Below, one piece after another: positions 32,664 to 44,930 of a stretch of DNA of 64,000 nucleotides (positions are counted from its first letter, which is position 1; each line of letters starts with the position of its first letter). Under the pieces are notes generated by a model that was not told the origin of the DNA, ran no database searches, and worked only from the letters and a program-made list of their open reading frames with translations. The translations under genes and the position numbers were made by a program. The DNA comes from Euborellia annulipes (Eukaryota; Arthropoda; Insecta; Dermaptera; Anisolabididae), in the NCBI GenBank assembly GCA_023213315.1, contig JAKCPI010002671.1, positions 186,001 to 250,000 of the forward strand. Reading direction: 5' to 3'.

Positions 32664-32987
32664 AGGGCCCCATACACTCCGTACTTTGGTACGCGAGCCC
32701 GGCTCGGTTCGCCTTCAAGCGAGCCAACTTCGCACGTGTGTGAGCTCTCACGAGCCGAGCCGAGCCAAAAAAAAATTAAAATCCCCTATCTGAGGCACGA
32801 GCCCGTTCTGTGAGAGCCCACACACGTGCGGATTTGCTCCCGAGCCGAGCCGAGCCGGACAGAAGGTCCAAACAGATCTGTCTAGGCTCGGCTCGGCTCG
32901 TGAGAGCCCACACATGGGCGGATTTGGCTAGCTTGAAGGCGAGCCGAGCCGGACTCGCGTACTAAAGTACGGCATGTAAGGGGCGCT
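32664..32987. mobile_element. GC-rich PIF/Harbinger-like MITE with GAGCCGAGCC motif
   Basis: Termini AGGGCCCCATACACTCCGTA and complement AGCGCCCCTTACATGCCGTA continue for about 60 bases of inverted repeat. TAA flanks both ends (32661-32663, 32988-32990). Inside, GAGCCGAGCCGAGCC or its complement appears four or more times, and GTGAGAGCCCACACA twice. It is the most GC-rich stretch in its area. Non-coding. Confidence 0.65.
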
Positions 32988-33039
32988 TAAGAGTAAGTAG
33001 AGTTTACCTATTATTTGAATTTCATTAGAAATGGAAAGA

Positions 33040-33243
33040 TGAAGATATCAATCAAAATGGGGTACACAGGATTCAATAAAACTCCCAAAATAAGACGTTT
33101 TGCCTTAAATTCTCAAATATGAGCAGGCAAGATATACATTTTATTATTGACCCATGTGTACAATTTCCAATAAGGATGGTCGAAAAGTCTTATTCTGGGC
33201 GTTTTATTGAACCCGATGCACCCCATTTTAGTTGATATCTCTC
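33040..33243. repeat. Foldback repeat, degenerate hammerhead-like family
   Basis: Arms read GATATCAATCAAAATGGGGT against ACCCCATTTTAGTTGATATC and include AATAAGACGTTTTGCC / GGTCGAAAAGTCTTATT. The core GAAAC box is mutated on both sides. Confidence 0.55.
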
Positions 33244-33538
33244 CGAGTCGAAATTTAAGTCTAACATTGAGCCTCCTATAGTAGGTCTTGGGAGTTCAAA
33301 GTAGATCTATTGCATGTTAAATTGGGTCCGACTTTGGTCCCCGAACTGGTAAAAATGGAAATTTTTACCTAATGGGTCCTAATGGGAATAAAAGTTTAGG
33401 GCCTATTAGTAAATGGTATGATCTCAGGGTTCAATATCGGAGCTAGGTCGGCTTACAGTGCTCTATCTGAATCGGACCTATTCAGGGCCAGAGGGATAAA
33501 CGTAGGAGTTAAATTTCGACTCGGGTTCATCTCTCTAT
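33235..33538. repeat. Inverted-repeat element with GGTCC-type motif
   Basis: CCGAGTCGAAATTTAAGTC on the left matches GAGTTAAATTTCGACTCGGG on the right. The interior repeats GGGTCC, GGTCCCC and CGGACCTATT. It overlaps or abuts the preceding foldback. Confidence 0.5.
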
Positions 33539-33539
33539 T

Positions 33540-35825
33540 ACAATAGCATAACTCAAGAAGCAATTTCATTAGCAACTAAATAAAAAAAAAAACATTTTTG
33601 ATTATTATAAATAATATCCGAATTAGAGTAGTTAGATTGACCGGGAAATTTTTGAAATTTTTTATTTATATCATGGCTAAGCTTCCTTTTTGGCATTATG
33701 GTATTTGTCAAGTACCATAAAATAAGGGTGTCCAGTTTAGAAATTAAATCCAAAATTAGGTTTCATATATTTATCAGTTTAATTAATTCAAGAATGAGAC
33801 CTTTTAATTTAAATTTAATTTCTTAAAGATAAGAAATAGGAAACATCGCCGTCGAATACCGTAAGAAATTGCTAATTGCCAATTGGATCTCTCTAAAAGG
33901 CTCCTTAAAGGGAAAGAAATTTGCCAAAGAGACGAGTTCATAAATTGGCCTGCAGAGTCCGCTTCTCTCTCTCTGTCTATTGAGACATTGCAATGAACAA
34001 AGAAGGGAAATGGCGCTTAATTTTATTCAAGAGTATTTTAAATTAAATATCGACGACTTTTGGTAACATCATGATTATATATCATGCTCTGAATTTTAAT
34101 AACATTTTTTTTTTAATAATAAATTCGCACGACAAATGTGTTTTTGTTAATTATTTTATCTTAAGAAGTATCAAATGTTTTTACATGACAAAATTATATA
34201 ATTGTCTTTTTTTTTTTGATGGTTGAAGAGCTCAGGGTAAATACATATCTTTGGTTCTAATTATTTGTTTAAAATTACACCTGGCGATAATATCGATAAA
34301 TTAAGCTTTCAAGATATGCATTAACTAACGAAATTTTTTATAAAAATAATATGTAAATGTGTGACAATAGGTCTATATAAAAAAATTATAGACTATTAAC
34401 ATGAAAGTCATAAGAGGATCATTATTATAATTCTCTCAAATATTCTATTAATTTCATCATTGTTGTATGCAAAATTACCAGCAATCTCAGGGAGGGGCCG
34501 GACCACTCCCTGAGGACAGAAAAAAATATTAGGATTTAAATCCTACAAAGGTCATTTATTAGGTAAACTAATAAAATATTTGCTTTTCTTATAAAATTAT
34601 AGAAAAAAGTAATTTAATTTTATTGATTTATTTATTTTTTACTTGAAATATTTATATCATTAAGTCGTTCTCATTATTTTTGTTACTACAGGTGAGTTAA
34701 AAAATAAACCTTAAAATTTGGAAAGCTAAAGAGAGTATCATATTTCTAGTCTCAATTTCTCAAATATGAATGTTTTTGGGAGATCGTAATTTATATGTAG
34801 GCTCAGCATAGTCAACAAGAGCGAGGACCAAAAAACTCTCAGTGATCATCAAATGCCGAATAATAAAACCGAAATGATTTGTCTTTATATATAGGACTAT
34901 ATATATATTATATAAACTCGTATATATATAATAATAATAAATGGAAATAAAAAATATCATTTGGTTTAATGGGTGAGAAAGAGATAGAAAAATCTACAGG
35001 TGGTTCAAGATACGTAGAACATATACATGCATATACCGGTATGTTTTCTCAATTGCTCTTGATGGAGCTTTCTTTATTCAATGGAATTTTAAAATAATAT
35101 AATTACAAACAAATACTATTTAATATCTTAATTACAATTTCAATATATTTTACTTTTTTTTTATAATTGTTTTAAAATAATTTCATTTATTTTCTTTCTG
35201 AGTTTTAAATATTTGCATCAATTTCAAGTAGCCTATCGAGGATTGAATGAAATACTTATTTTTCAACATATTAACATCAAGTTAGTTTATATTCATTGTT
35301 AGAATATTAGCAATATAAAAAAAAATAATAATATTATAAAATTACTATAATACAAAATGAATAATGATACAATAAAGAATAAAATTTTATAGCTTTTTGT
35401 TTTGTTGTTCAATTAAAAGGCTATTGTTAATTAAATATGAAATTTCTTACATAATATTTATCAATTTTCTCTGATAAAATAATTGAAGAAAAAAACAAAA
35501 ATAAAATAAAAGATAGAATCTTTCCATTCTTAATTTTGTTTTCTGCTAATTGGCAAAAATAAATATTTTAACAAAATTTATTGTAGAATTTTTTTCTTCT
35601 TTCTCATGATATCATGAAAAAATTTAAATAATTTATTACGAAATAAATTTAATTAAAAGTTAATAATATACCGCCTAGGAGTGATTAGCCACCTGTTATC
35701 AAAACCAATCAAAATTCCAACAAAAAAAAAAAAAAAAAAAAATGTAAACTAGAAAATAGATGAAAGAATGAAAAATAAAATAAAATTGTCCAAAAAAAAT
35801 AAAAATTAAAATAAGGGTATGATTT
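33540..35825. other. AT-rich DNA, nothing recognised
   Basis: Only AT-driven open frames occur (33553, 34760). A TA-rich hairpin lies near 34888-34935. Confidence 0.4.
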
Positions 35826-36740
35826 AAACGGTTAGCAAAATATTCGTGTTCATATTATCGTAAGCAGAAAAATGTACTAGGTCAGCCAAAATGGCTAATT
35901 GGTTAGCAACTTATGGTCAACAAACATTTCTAAATCAATCAGCAATTAATGTCATTCTGGACTGCTCTAAAATTTTTTGGATAGCCTATTAAATATACAA
36001 GAGGCATTGACTGATCCACTTTTAATCAAATTTTGGTAAGCAATCAGGGGTCAGTAAAATATATCTTTTTGTATTTTTTCTTTCTCGATTATATTTTTAA
36101 TCTTATAAATCTTGTACAGTGTAAAGATAGTTGAGATTAAATATTTTGCATATGCAGCCTTTTTTTGTAGGCCGAAAAAGCTCCCTAATGTCGGCCTTCG
36201 GTTCGGTTAAAAGGGTTCAAAACCATTCAGTTCGAAGCGATTGGATACCACTAACTAAATCCAATCGTCCAAAACGGTTCAGTTCGAAGCGATTGGATTT
36301 AGTTAGTGGTATCCAATCGCTTCGAACTGAACCGTTTTGGACCGTAGTTATCCGAACCGAAGCCGAGAAAATTCCCTCGTTGTCTTAATTTTTTTTCTAA
36401 AACGGGACAGACCTTAACAGGACCGACAAAGTCAGGACCCCTTCAAGTTGTTTTAAATCATATACGAATCCCCATCCGAGAATTCCTTAAGTTGCTTTAA
36501 TACCATATATGTTTTTATCTGCTGACCAAGTAATTATTTAGCCATTGCGACTGTTTATTAGGCAGACACATAATATTACAAGCTGACCACATATTGGTTA
36601 AATTGTTAACCATTTTTAAGATTGTTTGCTGATCAAAGGTCGCAGCCTGATTTGTATTTTCGTATCTTTGTATGCTGACCAAATGATTTAACGGCTGATT
36701 TTTATTGCTAACCAAATTTATTAACGACAAACCAAAATTT
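35826..36740. repeat. Region reiterating GGTTAGCAA / GCTGACCAA motifs
   Basis: Motifs such as ACGGTTAGCAAAAT, TTGGTTAGCAAC, AGGTCAGCCAAA on the left and TGCTGACCAAGT, AGCTGACCACAT, TGCTGACCAAAT, TGCTAACCAAAT on the right recur in largely opposite orientation. This may be one old ~900-bp inverted-repeat element that later received the foldback at 36191. Confidence 0.35.
36191..36366. repeat. Foldback element with internal direct repeat
   Basis: The left arm CTTCGGTTCGG...CAGTTCGAAGCGATTGGATA and right arm TATCCAATCGCTTCGAACTG...CCGAACCGAAG pair over about 75 bases. The segment CAGTTCGAAGCGATTGGAT occurs twice in direct orientation in the left half, so alternative pairings are possible. Confidence 0.65.
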
Positions 36741-37868
36741 TATTTCCCTTAAAATAATCTCCTTTCCATAAAAAATCTATGAGGAATTTAGCTGATCTCT
36801 AAACTAAAATATAAAATGAATTTTATTATTAACAGCAGATTATTCAGTTCTATAAAATTATTATGAATGTGAATTTTCAATGGTTCAAATTTAAGAATTT
36901 TATTTTAATCTTTCTGTGAGATTTTAGTTTTTGTTCTACACAGAGACTAAAAATTTTATTTGAATTTTTTAATCAAAAACAGAAAGGTACATACAGTATT
37001 TGAATTTAAATAAAATTTCAAAAATAAAACCAGTTGTAAGAAATAAGAATTCTATCTAAAATTATTGATCTAGAAATTTTAAAAACTTCAAATTACTAAC
37101 TTAATTATTGCATAAATCTAGGTAATAAAGTAATGGGATTATTATTTACTATTTCCTTGCGCTACTTGTTCAATCTGAATCTTTTAATATATTTATTTGC
37201 CGACATATATTATTCATTTATAGAAAATTCTAGAGCGTTTCTTCAAATTAATTGTAAATTATGGATCAACATCTCAACTAAATTATCCTCCACTTAGTCT
37301 AGGGCTAATTAATAGTTAGTTTTCCTCTATAAAGCATGTGGGCCCCCATCCATCGGGGAGCTACCTCCTCTAAAATAATATTTAAATTATATTTAAAATT
37401 AAAAAAAATAAATAAATTATATCGATTTTCTCATCAAAATTCAAAAAAATATAATAAAACAACTTCCATATATTTATTTAACTTTTTTATTTATTAGCCA
37501 TTTAGATATTAATAATAATTATTTATAATAAATGAATATTATTAAAAAGATTGTCGGACGTTTAGTATGCTTAAATTATGAGGATGTTAGATGAAAATGT
37601 CTCGTTAAAATAACCATAATATTTTTTTATTTCTTTAACCCTTAACGTTAACTAACGGTTTATTCTTTTATTCTACCAGAAAATAAGTGAGGAAGTCTTT
37701 AAAATATCTAAGTGAAAATTAAGCAAATTTACATAAATAAATGATGTTTTAATTGAAACTGTTTTGATTCCCAAAACTCTAAATTATAAAATCTTTAGAG
37801 ACTAAAACTAGTGTATATCCCTATTTATTTTTATTTGACTATACACAAGTTCTACATGGGAAGTTGAG
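36741..37868. other. AT-rich DNA, nothing recognised
   Basis: No coding, RNA or repeat signal is recognised. Confidence 0.4.
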
Positions 37869-37873
37869 ATTTT

Positions 37874-38126
37874 CAAAGGCAAATACAAGGGGAGAGGGGT
37901 AAAGGGGGTAATTACCAGCCCCCCTCCCCCCGGACATTTGAGAAAAATATTTTTCCTGGACGTTAAATGTTATTTTAAAAATTACTTAAAAATTTGATTT
38001 GTATATATATTCTGGTAAACAAAGTACAGAATGCAAGTTTAATTTATCAAAAGTAAGAAAAAATTGTGTGCTGTGCGATACACCCCCCCCCCAAAAAAAA
38101 AAAAAACTTCTAGATCCGCGCCCTTG
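37874..38126. mobile_element. hAT-type MITE, relative of 17448-17708
   Basis: It shares AATACAAGGGG, GGGTAAAGGGGGTAATTACC, ACTTAAAAATTTGATTTGTA and GAAAAAATTGTGTGCTGTGC with the copy at 17448. The 7-bp repeat TTTTCAA borders both ends, offset slightly from the expected 8-bp pattern. Confidence 0.65.
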
Positions 38127-38180
38127 TTTTCAAGACATATATTTTGGCATTTTCATTAATTTAGAAATTTATTGACAGTA

Positions 38181-38245
38181 TTTTTTTAAGAGAATTTTTC
38201 GGTATCTGAAGCAATTTAGATCTGTCTCTATTTTTCTAAATTAAT
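38181..38245 (-). repeat. SINE tail fragment, diverged
   Basis: AATTTTTCGGTATCTGAAGC followed by AATTTAGATC resembles the complement of the shared SINE tail, without a head. Confidence 0.35.
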
Positions 38246-38261
38246 TTGTAATATAATTTAG

Positions 38262-38640
38262 AAACATCGTTGTATATAAAATGCACTTAATGGTCGTAAG
38301 GGTTAGTTCACTTGAGTCGGAGCAAGTGCACAGTACTTGAATTCGACTGCAGAATAAGCAGTCGAAACGTTGTACAGTGAGGGACAATATTAAGTCCCAC
38401 CGCTACTTGTGATTATTTCATTGTTTTTAAAAAAATATTATATATTTTTTAATGGAAACCTAGAAAATTTGCAATAAAGATTTTCATTTTCTTTTATAAA
38501 AACAATGAAATAATCACAAGTATAAAACGCATGGGTGGGACTTAATATTGTCCCTCACTGTACAATATTTATATTTTTAATAAATAATTAATACAAAATG
38601 TGCTCTATAATTAAAAATTCTCATAATAATAATAAATATT
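38262..38640 (+). repeat. Hammerhead-like foldback half interrupted by a MITE
   Basis: Left part: GTGCACAGTACTTGAATTCG, then ACTGCAGAATAAGCAGTCGA and AACGTTGTA. After the MITE the element resumes with CAATATTTATATTTTTAATA and GTGCTCTATAATTAAAAATT. It corresponds to the copy at 23056-23306. Confidence 0.65.
38375..38560. mobile_element. Tc1/mariner-type MITE, 186 bp, complete
   Basis: Perfect termini CAGTGAGGGACAATATTAAG / complement, extending through TCCCACC, are flanked by TA (38373-38374, 38561-38562). The interior is an extended palindrome around ATTTCATTGTTTTTA / AAAAACAATGAAAT. It cannot encode a transposase. Truncated copy at 30895-31045. Confidence 0.82.
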
Positions 38641-39770
38641 TAGAAACACTGGCTTATAGCACAAGAGGCGAAAACTTCAAGTTGGACCACGAGTAAAAAA
38701 ATTATTTTAGAAGTAAAAAATTTCTTTTTTAAGGCAATTTTTTCTCCTATAGTAGTAACAAAGTAAAAAACTCAGTCCAAATGTTCGCCATTTGTATTTA
38801 TTTACTTACAACAAAAACCCATTTTCCAAATTCCATTATAATAATAAAATTCCAATAATTTTCCCTAATATAGAATTTCCAAAAGATGTTATTAACGTTT
38901 TAACGGTGGTCCAAAAGTAGTGAACGAGATGCAAAATAAAATAAAAGTAAGAGAACCCGTTATAATAAAATTTAGATATTTCAATTTTTTATTTATTTAA
39001 AATTAGATATCGTAAAAACCAACCATTAATTATTGTCATCGCTTATCTTATTTATTTATTCATCTTAGTATAGTAAATTTATGTAAAATAAAAATGCAAG
39101 TTCTCTGAATTTGAATGGAATTCTAAAATCTTTTGGGGAATCGGAGGGAATTTAGATTTACAGGTGCGGGACGGAGTATTGATCTCCCTCTCTCGGTCTC
39201 TCTTTCTCTTAAGATATACACCACACATATATATAGATGTAAACTCACGCACACGCACACACTTTATTCCTCTTACTATCTTTTCCTTTGCACTAAAAAG
39301 ATCGAATAGAAGAAGAAACGCTTATCACCATTTGATCCAACAACTTAAAATAACCCTACGATTTTAGTTTTACCATCAAAAATCAGTAATTTTATAAAAA
39401 GGCAAAAATAAAATTCAAGCAAACAAATGACAAAATTTAAATTTTACACATGCATTCTACTGTGTTTTATCATTAATAGACTTAAAGGAATTTTACTTTT
39501 ATTTAGTGGGAATATTTCTTTTAAAACTAAGGAATTTAAATTTTATAAAAACATCTAAAAAAAAAAAGGTAGTATCAAATATTTGATATAATCTCCTAGA
39601 TCTTTTAAAGCTTATCAAGATTTAAGTAATTTGATAAAGCTCTTAAACTCTTGGCTAAATGAAATTTAACTAAATCTCTTTGTCTACAACATTTCAAAAT
39701 TTTAATGGAATTTTTTTTTTTTATCATGAAAAGCATTAATAAAATTTTACAAAAATTCCTGCGGCGGACC
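38641..39770. other. AT-rich DNA, nothing recognised
   Basis: A slightly less AT-rich patch at 39150-39300 includes CTCTCTCGGTCTCTCTTTCT and ACGCACACGCACAC runs. No gene is supported. Confidence 0.35.
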
Positions 39771-39935
39771 CTCGCCGTAGAATACGTTAAAAATAAAATG
39801 AAAATTTCCTGACGAAGGCTTTTAAAGATATTTTAACAAGAAAGACAAAAAATTCACGAAAATATCAATCCACCATATTTTAAATAAGTCAGTCACGGGA
39901 CTCAAACCAGTGTGGCAACGTCGCATAAAATAAAC
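39771..39935 (-). repeat. Fragment of the AGGTTGTTCGG element family
   Basis: On the minus strand TATGCGACGTTGCCACACTG, CTTTCTTGTTAAAATATCTT and TTTATTTTTAACGTATTC match the order and sequence of 52811-52975 inside the 792-bp TIR element. A LINE 3' end is inserted next to it at 39948. Confidence 0.6.
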
Positions 39936-39947
39936 CGCGTTTCACGC

Positions 39948-40250
39948 TTTTTTTTTTTTTTTTTTTTTTTGGAATGGGTGCATAAGGTCCGAAGACCTAT
40001 AATGACCAATAGTCACATGCAGCCAGGAAGAAAATAAAAACAAAAGGAGAAGCATAAAGGGGAAACTCAACTGCGGGAACTGAGAAGATGCCTGTTGAGG
40101 TTAGACTTGAAAGTCCGAAGATTGTAGGTTTTGGGGAAGATAGACGCAGGGAGCTTGTTCCAATCACAGGAGGTCATGGGGACAAAGGAAGAATGATGCT
40201 TTCACTTACAGCAAAGGCCTAAGGTAGAGAAGTCTCACCTCTTGTACTAG
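39948..40250 (-). mobile_element. Non-LTR retrotransposon (LINE) 3' end
   Basis: The minus strand encodes a peptide ending at 40067 that includes CDWNKLPASIFPKTYNLRTF followed by KSNLNRHL. This matches the C-terminal tail of many non-LTR reverse transcriptase proteins (W-N-x-L-P ... LxxFKxxLxxHL). It is followed by a short 3' UTR and a poly(A) tail (plus-strand T run 39948-39970). The SFF-like residues normally upstream lie in another frame, so a frameshift is present. 5' truncation near 40250 removes the reverse transcriptase itself. Confidence 0.7.
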
Positions 40251-40283
40251 GGCTCAAAGGTATTTCAATTAAATTGGCAAACA

Positions 40284-40345
40284 ATCAATTGAAATAAATA
40301 GAAGCATGATTAAACGGCCTCAGATGCCGAAAAAGATTTAAACAA
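40284..40345 (+). repeat. SINE tail fragment
   Basis: CAATTGAAATAAATAGAAGC, ACGGCCTCAGATGCCGAAAA and AGATTTAAA match the shared tail. Confidence 0.55.
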
Positions 40346-40399
40346 AAACTAATAAATAACAGGGATGAAGAGGAATTCAGCCAGATAAAGAGCATCTAT

Positions 40400-40478
40400 T
40401 AAATCAAACTCCTTTTTTGCAAAACGTTTCGACCAATTTTATTATGCCATCTTCAGTTGCATAGGAGTTTTTTTTTAG
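40400..40478 (-). repeat. Hammerhead-like half repeat
   Basis: The minus strand at 40426-40456 reads CTGAAGA, TGGCATAATAAAATTGGTC, GAAACG. Outer AAACTCCTTTTTT / AGGAGTTTTTTTTT closes a hairpin. Confidence 0.5.
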
Positions 40479-41209
40479 CAAATAGAGTAGAATTTCGGTA
40501 TTCTCTTCACATGAAAAGTTACTAAATCTTCACTGGGCTAAGTTTTCAGAAGAGTCGAATAAAAAAAGTTCAAAAAATAAAAAAAAATGATTTTTTTTTA
40601 TTACTGATTCTGATGATGAAATATTCGATTCATCAGAATCGATGTATTTTATATACAAAATTTGAAAAAACAAGACTTTAAAATCATTTTTCTCAAAACT
40701 AGATTTTTCATAACCAAAATTTTAAAAATTAATATCTTCCAAACAAAAAATGATAAACAAATTCTAAAAATACCGGCTTGCTCAGCAGGATGTGTTCTGT
40801 ACATTTTGACCCCGGTGAAGATTTGGTACCTTTTCATGTGGACAGTCACAAATAATATATTTTAAAATAAAATGCCATTCACGATATAATTACTATCTTA
40901 TTATATAGAGATTCAAAGTAAATATTTGCTAAAACTATCATTCCTATTTATTCATTCATTCAATATTTTTTCCTCCAGGGATATATCGTATTTCCTCCTC
41001 CTCAGCTCTCGCAACGCCTACACATGTTGGATTTGTTTATGTTAATCTGATTTGAAAGCAACTTCACTTGATCATTTGTACTTTTCTATTGATTTCGATT
41101 AACGATTTTCTTTACAAGGAATAAAATTTATTATTATACATATTATGTTCACTGTTTAAATTTAACCATATCTCTTTGTCTACAAATTTCATCGACAATT
41201 TGTGTTAAG

Positions 41210-41865
41210 AGGAATTTTAAAGATCATCTAAAAAATAATTGAATTATTAAGTTTAATCCGGAGCAATTGAAATAAATAGAGACTGGGTCTAAATGGCCTC
41301 AGATGCCGAAAAAGACCTTAAAAAAAATATTAAAAAAAAATCGTTAGAGCCAATTTGGACAAAATATAAATTCGTTATTAGTACTCTTTGGGCGATTTTA
41401 TTTAAAAGTTTATTTTAGTGTCGCAGAGGGGTACCTAACTAAGATATAAAATTTCAACCTCGTTGTTCATCTAAAAAATAATTGATTTTTGAATTTTAAA
41501 CAAAAATCGTTGGAGCGAATTTAGAGAAAATTGAAAAAAACTGAAAAAGTGCATCAGTAAAGTACTAGTACTCTGGTCGATTTTGTTCAAAAGCTTCGTG
41601 TCACGTCCCATGGGGGGGGGGGGGGGGCTAACTTAAATATAAAATTTCAACCTCCTAGCTCTTTTCGTACTTGAGATATTTTATTCACAGACAAACAGAC
41701 AGGCAGACACACAGACAGACCAGGTCCCGAAAACCACTTTTTTGGATTCAGGAGACCTCAAAACGTGAATATCCATCAAAATCTCGACATCGAATTTTTG
41801 ACATGAATCCAATACTTTCTCTCTCTATATATTAACATATATATAGAGGTAAGAGAAGTGAGAGA
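41210..41865 (-). repeat. Two fused Family A pieces with SINE tail inside
   Basis: A diverged piece (41210-41462) is joined to a better preserved one (41462-41862) at ATCTAAAAAATAATTGA, so this core block occurs twice. A SINE tail (41268-41335, GGGTCTAAATGGCCTCAGAT) sits inside the first piece. A G17 run lies at about 41610-41627. The short hairpin terminus ends GAGGTAAGAGAAG. Confidence 0.7.
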
Positions 41866-42880
41866 GAAGTTATTTTCAATACTGTATGTGTGGTTTGTTT
41901 AAAGACTTTACAAACGGTGATATCGACATGACAAAAAAAAACTTTCTTGAACAATTTTTAAAGAATATAAAATATGTTTCGAAAAATGTCTAAAGTCTAA
42001 CCAAGTAAGAAATAAAAATGTTTTAATATTGTATTTTTTTTACCTAAATGAGTTGTTTTAATAAATTATGAGGGAATTTTATATTACATATTTTAGTTTG
42101 GATACTTGAATGTTTTCTTTTTTTTTCTTTGACATGGTTCTCGTGAAATTTATGGATGTATAATTATGTTATTTATTCATAAAATGGCTTAATAGTATTC
42201 GTATTATTAAATTTTAAATGGAAGTTAATTACATTCTTAGGGTAACTGTGTTTTGTGCACAAATGGAAATGAATTAACCAATCGCTAGCAGACTTTCTAT
42301 TTAATAGTTGGTAATAGTTATAAGTTAATATATTTTGAACATATTTGTTTAGTTCAATTGATACAATTACATTTGGATAACTTAAAAGGAATATTCCGAC
42401 TATCTGATGGTAATGGAGTTGTGGACTTTTAAGTAGTTTAATTCAAATTGAATATTAAATTATATATTTAATTCAAATAATTAGAACCTAAAAGGTCAAC
42501 TTTATCAAAAGTTAAAAAATAAAACTATATATTGTTTGAGAATTCACTCTTATATTCTATTCAATAGCATCTACAAAATTTTGAATGACCTTTTATTTTG
42601 AATTTCCTCCTTCTCATTTTTAGTAGTTCTTGTAAGTTTAAAGAGAATAGTGCATCAATCCCATTTATACATGTTACATGTATATTCTGTATATAAAGAT
42701 GGGAAAGTTCAAATTAGGGCTTTACATTTTCCACCAAATTCTGCTAGCCTAAATTTAGTCCCTCATTGAATCTTTTCCTCTATAACATATTATACTATTT
42801 TCATGTTATACAATATGTATAAAATGAAAATTTTAATATGGCAGTCTGGAAAAACAAAATCAGATAAAATAATAAATTTC
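41866..42880. other. AT-rich DNA, nothing recognised
   Basis: No coding, RNA or repeat signal is recognised. Confidence 0.4.
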
Positions 42881-42889
42881 TATCAGATT

Positions 42890-42955
42890 TTTTTGATTGT
42901 CGACGTTTCGGACGACAGTCGCTTCTGTTCCTCATGACAATCAATCGTCAACACA
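42890..42955 (-). repeat. Hammerhead-like half repeat
   Basis: The minus strand reads ATGAGGAACAG, AAGCGA, CTGTCGTCC, GAAACGTC: a stem-loop directly followed by GAAAC with a degenerate first box. Confidence 0.4.
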
Positions 42956-43311
42956 CTGGTCGACAAAAATGAACTTTTTTTTTCTTTCACAACAATAAAG
43001 ATATGAGATTCTAGAAGTATTTTTCATGCGAATCAAATATCATTTCAGTCAAATATCAGGCACAGTTTTAGAGATATAGAGAAAAATAAATTTTAATAGA
43101 AAATGTGCTCTAAAACTAATTTCGTTAATAATCAACATATTTTCACGAATGGATGATTTTTGGAAAGCCAAAAAATTATAGAATATCGTAAATATGTTTT
43201 GCATTTATGGTATGGAGGGTAAAAATTTGCATTAGAGGTGTCCAAAGCAAATAAAAAAACTTAGAAAATTCGACTTTTCTAAACTTTAAACCGTTTGCAT
43301 CACGCCAAAAA

Positions 43312-43450
43312 GGGCGGATACAAGGGGGGGGGGGGGGGGGGTGCCCCTCGATTTGAAAAAAAATTTTTTTTTAAATAAATTTTATTTTTATTTTTAAAAT
43401 AAAAAATTAAAATAAATAGCCCCCTGCGTCTAAATGACCTCCGATTGGGC
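43312..43450. mobile_element. hAT-type MITE fragment plus SINE-tail-like sequence
   Basis: AAGGGCGGATACAAGGGGGG and a G-run then GATTTGAAAAAAAATTTTT match the left part of 17448-17708. CGTCTAAATGACCTCCGA resembles the SINE tail. The right hAT terminus is absent. Confidence 0.5.
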
Positions 43451-43756
43451 TGAAACTAAAAATTATATGTATTATAACTATTTGCATATTTTTAAGGGAT
43501 GTCGCCTTAAAAAAATCTTGAAAATTCAAAATAAAAGCCGTTTTATAGCACATTTTCTATTAAAATTTATTTTTCTCTATATCTCTCAAACTGTGCCTGA
43601 TGGAAAAATTTTAACTACATATCTGAATTCAGTATAAAAAAAATGTACTAAATTCACTAAACAGATTTATTGTGAAGAAAATCTTGTGACCAGTGTAATT
43701 ATAATGGAGGGATGGAGATATTGCATTAGATTAGATATTCCAAATTGGAATACTTC

Positions 43757-43908
43757 AGATTTAATAAAACTCTCAGATTAAGACGTTTCGACGTGCATTT
43801 ATTTGGGGGGGGGGGGGGGGGGGGGGGGGCCATCTTCAGTTATTGGTTTCATTAACTGAAGATGGCCAAATAAATTCAGGCCAAAACGTCTTATTCACCC
43901 ACAACTTT
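43757..43908. repeat. Foldback repeat, hammerhead-like family, with G-run
   Basis: ATTAAGACGTTTCGACGTGC on the left and GGCCAAAACGTCTTATT on the right. The plus-strand core 43856-43887 reads CTGAAGA, GGCC-loop-GGCC, AAAAC (GAAAC mutated). A G-run of about 25 bases (43805-43829) interrupts the left half. Confidence 0.55.
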
Positions 43909-44930
43909 AAGCAATTCCCATAAATAAACCATTTCGGTTATATTTTTAAACATTTTCAAGCATTTATTAGTGAATAATTTATATAATAATAATAAACAAT
44001 TTTAAAAATTATGATTCTTTTATAATTATTATTAATATTATTATATGTTAATTAATTTCATTATTATTTTAGATTAAAATGATATAATAAAAAATTTATT
44101 AAAAAAAATAATAGACAATAATTTTTAATATCTGTAAAAGATATAAATTCATTTTTATAATATTACTTTTTTATTTTTATAGGGTTAAATTTTTTAGTCA
44201 TTTTGATTTAGAAAATGGTTTTAAAAAAATTAAATTCACAGCCGGCACGCTAATAGGTAGCATGACGACAATCGAAGCATTTATTGAAAACAAAATTTTT
44301 ATTTTTTGAGCAAACAATGCACTCGCAACACTGAATGAATTTTAAAAAGTGTGAGTACATTAAAAATGTATTTAACATTGAATTTATTCTGAATGAAAAA
44401 GGAATCAAATAATCTCAAACTATTAAAATCACGGATTTACAAGTTTAGAATGCACGCCGTTACCATGTAATAATTAACTTTCCTTTAAAACAACAATATT
44501 ATTAAGCCATTTAATGAATAAAATTCATAATTATTACATCAATAAATTTCGTGTTACGAGTCAAAGAGAAGGAAAGAAATAGAAAAAAAAAAGAAAATTA
44601 TCCAGATGAATAAATTTCACTCATAAATTATTAAAACAACTCATTTGAAAAACATGCATTAAACAATAATATAAATAAATTTTTATTTCTTTTAATACTA
44701 AATAAGAGAGAGACAAATTATTAATAAATAAAAAAAAAAGTAAAAAATCTCATTTATAAAATCAAGATTGTAGATAATAGTGATTATTTATTTTTTTGTG
44801 CGGGAACAACAATTCTAAAATAGTTCAAAATTTCGACTTCCGAGTTATGGACAAATCTTTCAGTCTCTGAACTGTTAGATAATGTTATTTTATTATTTGA
44901 TAATTTTTATTAGTATTTTTATTTGTTGGT
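43909..44930. other. AT-rich DNA, nothing recognised
   Basis: No feature recognised. Confidence 0.4.
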
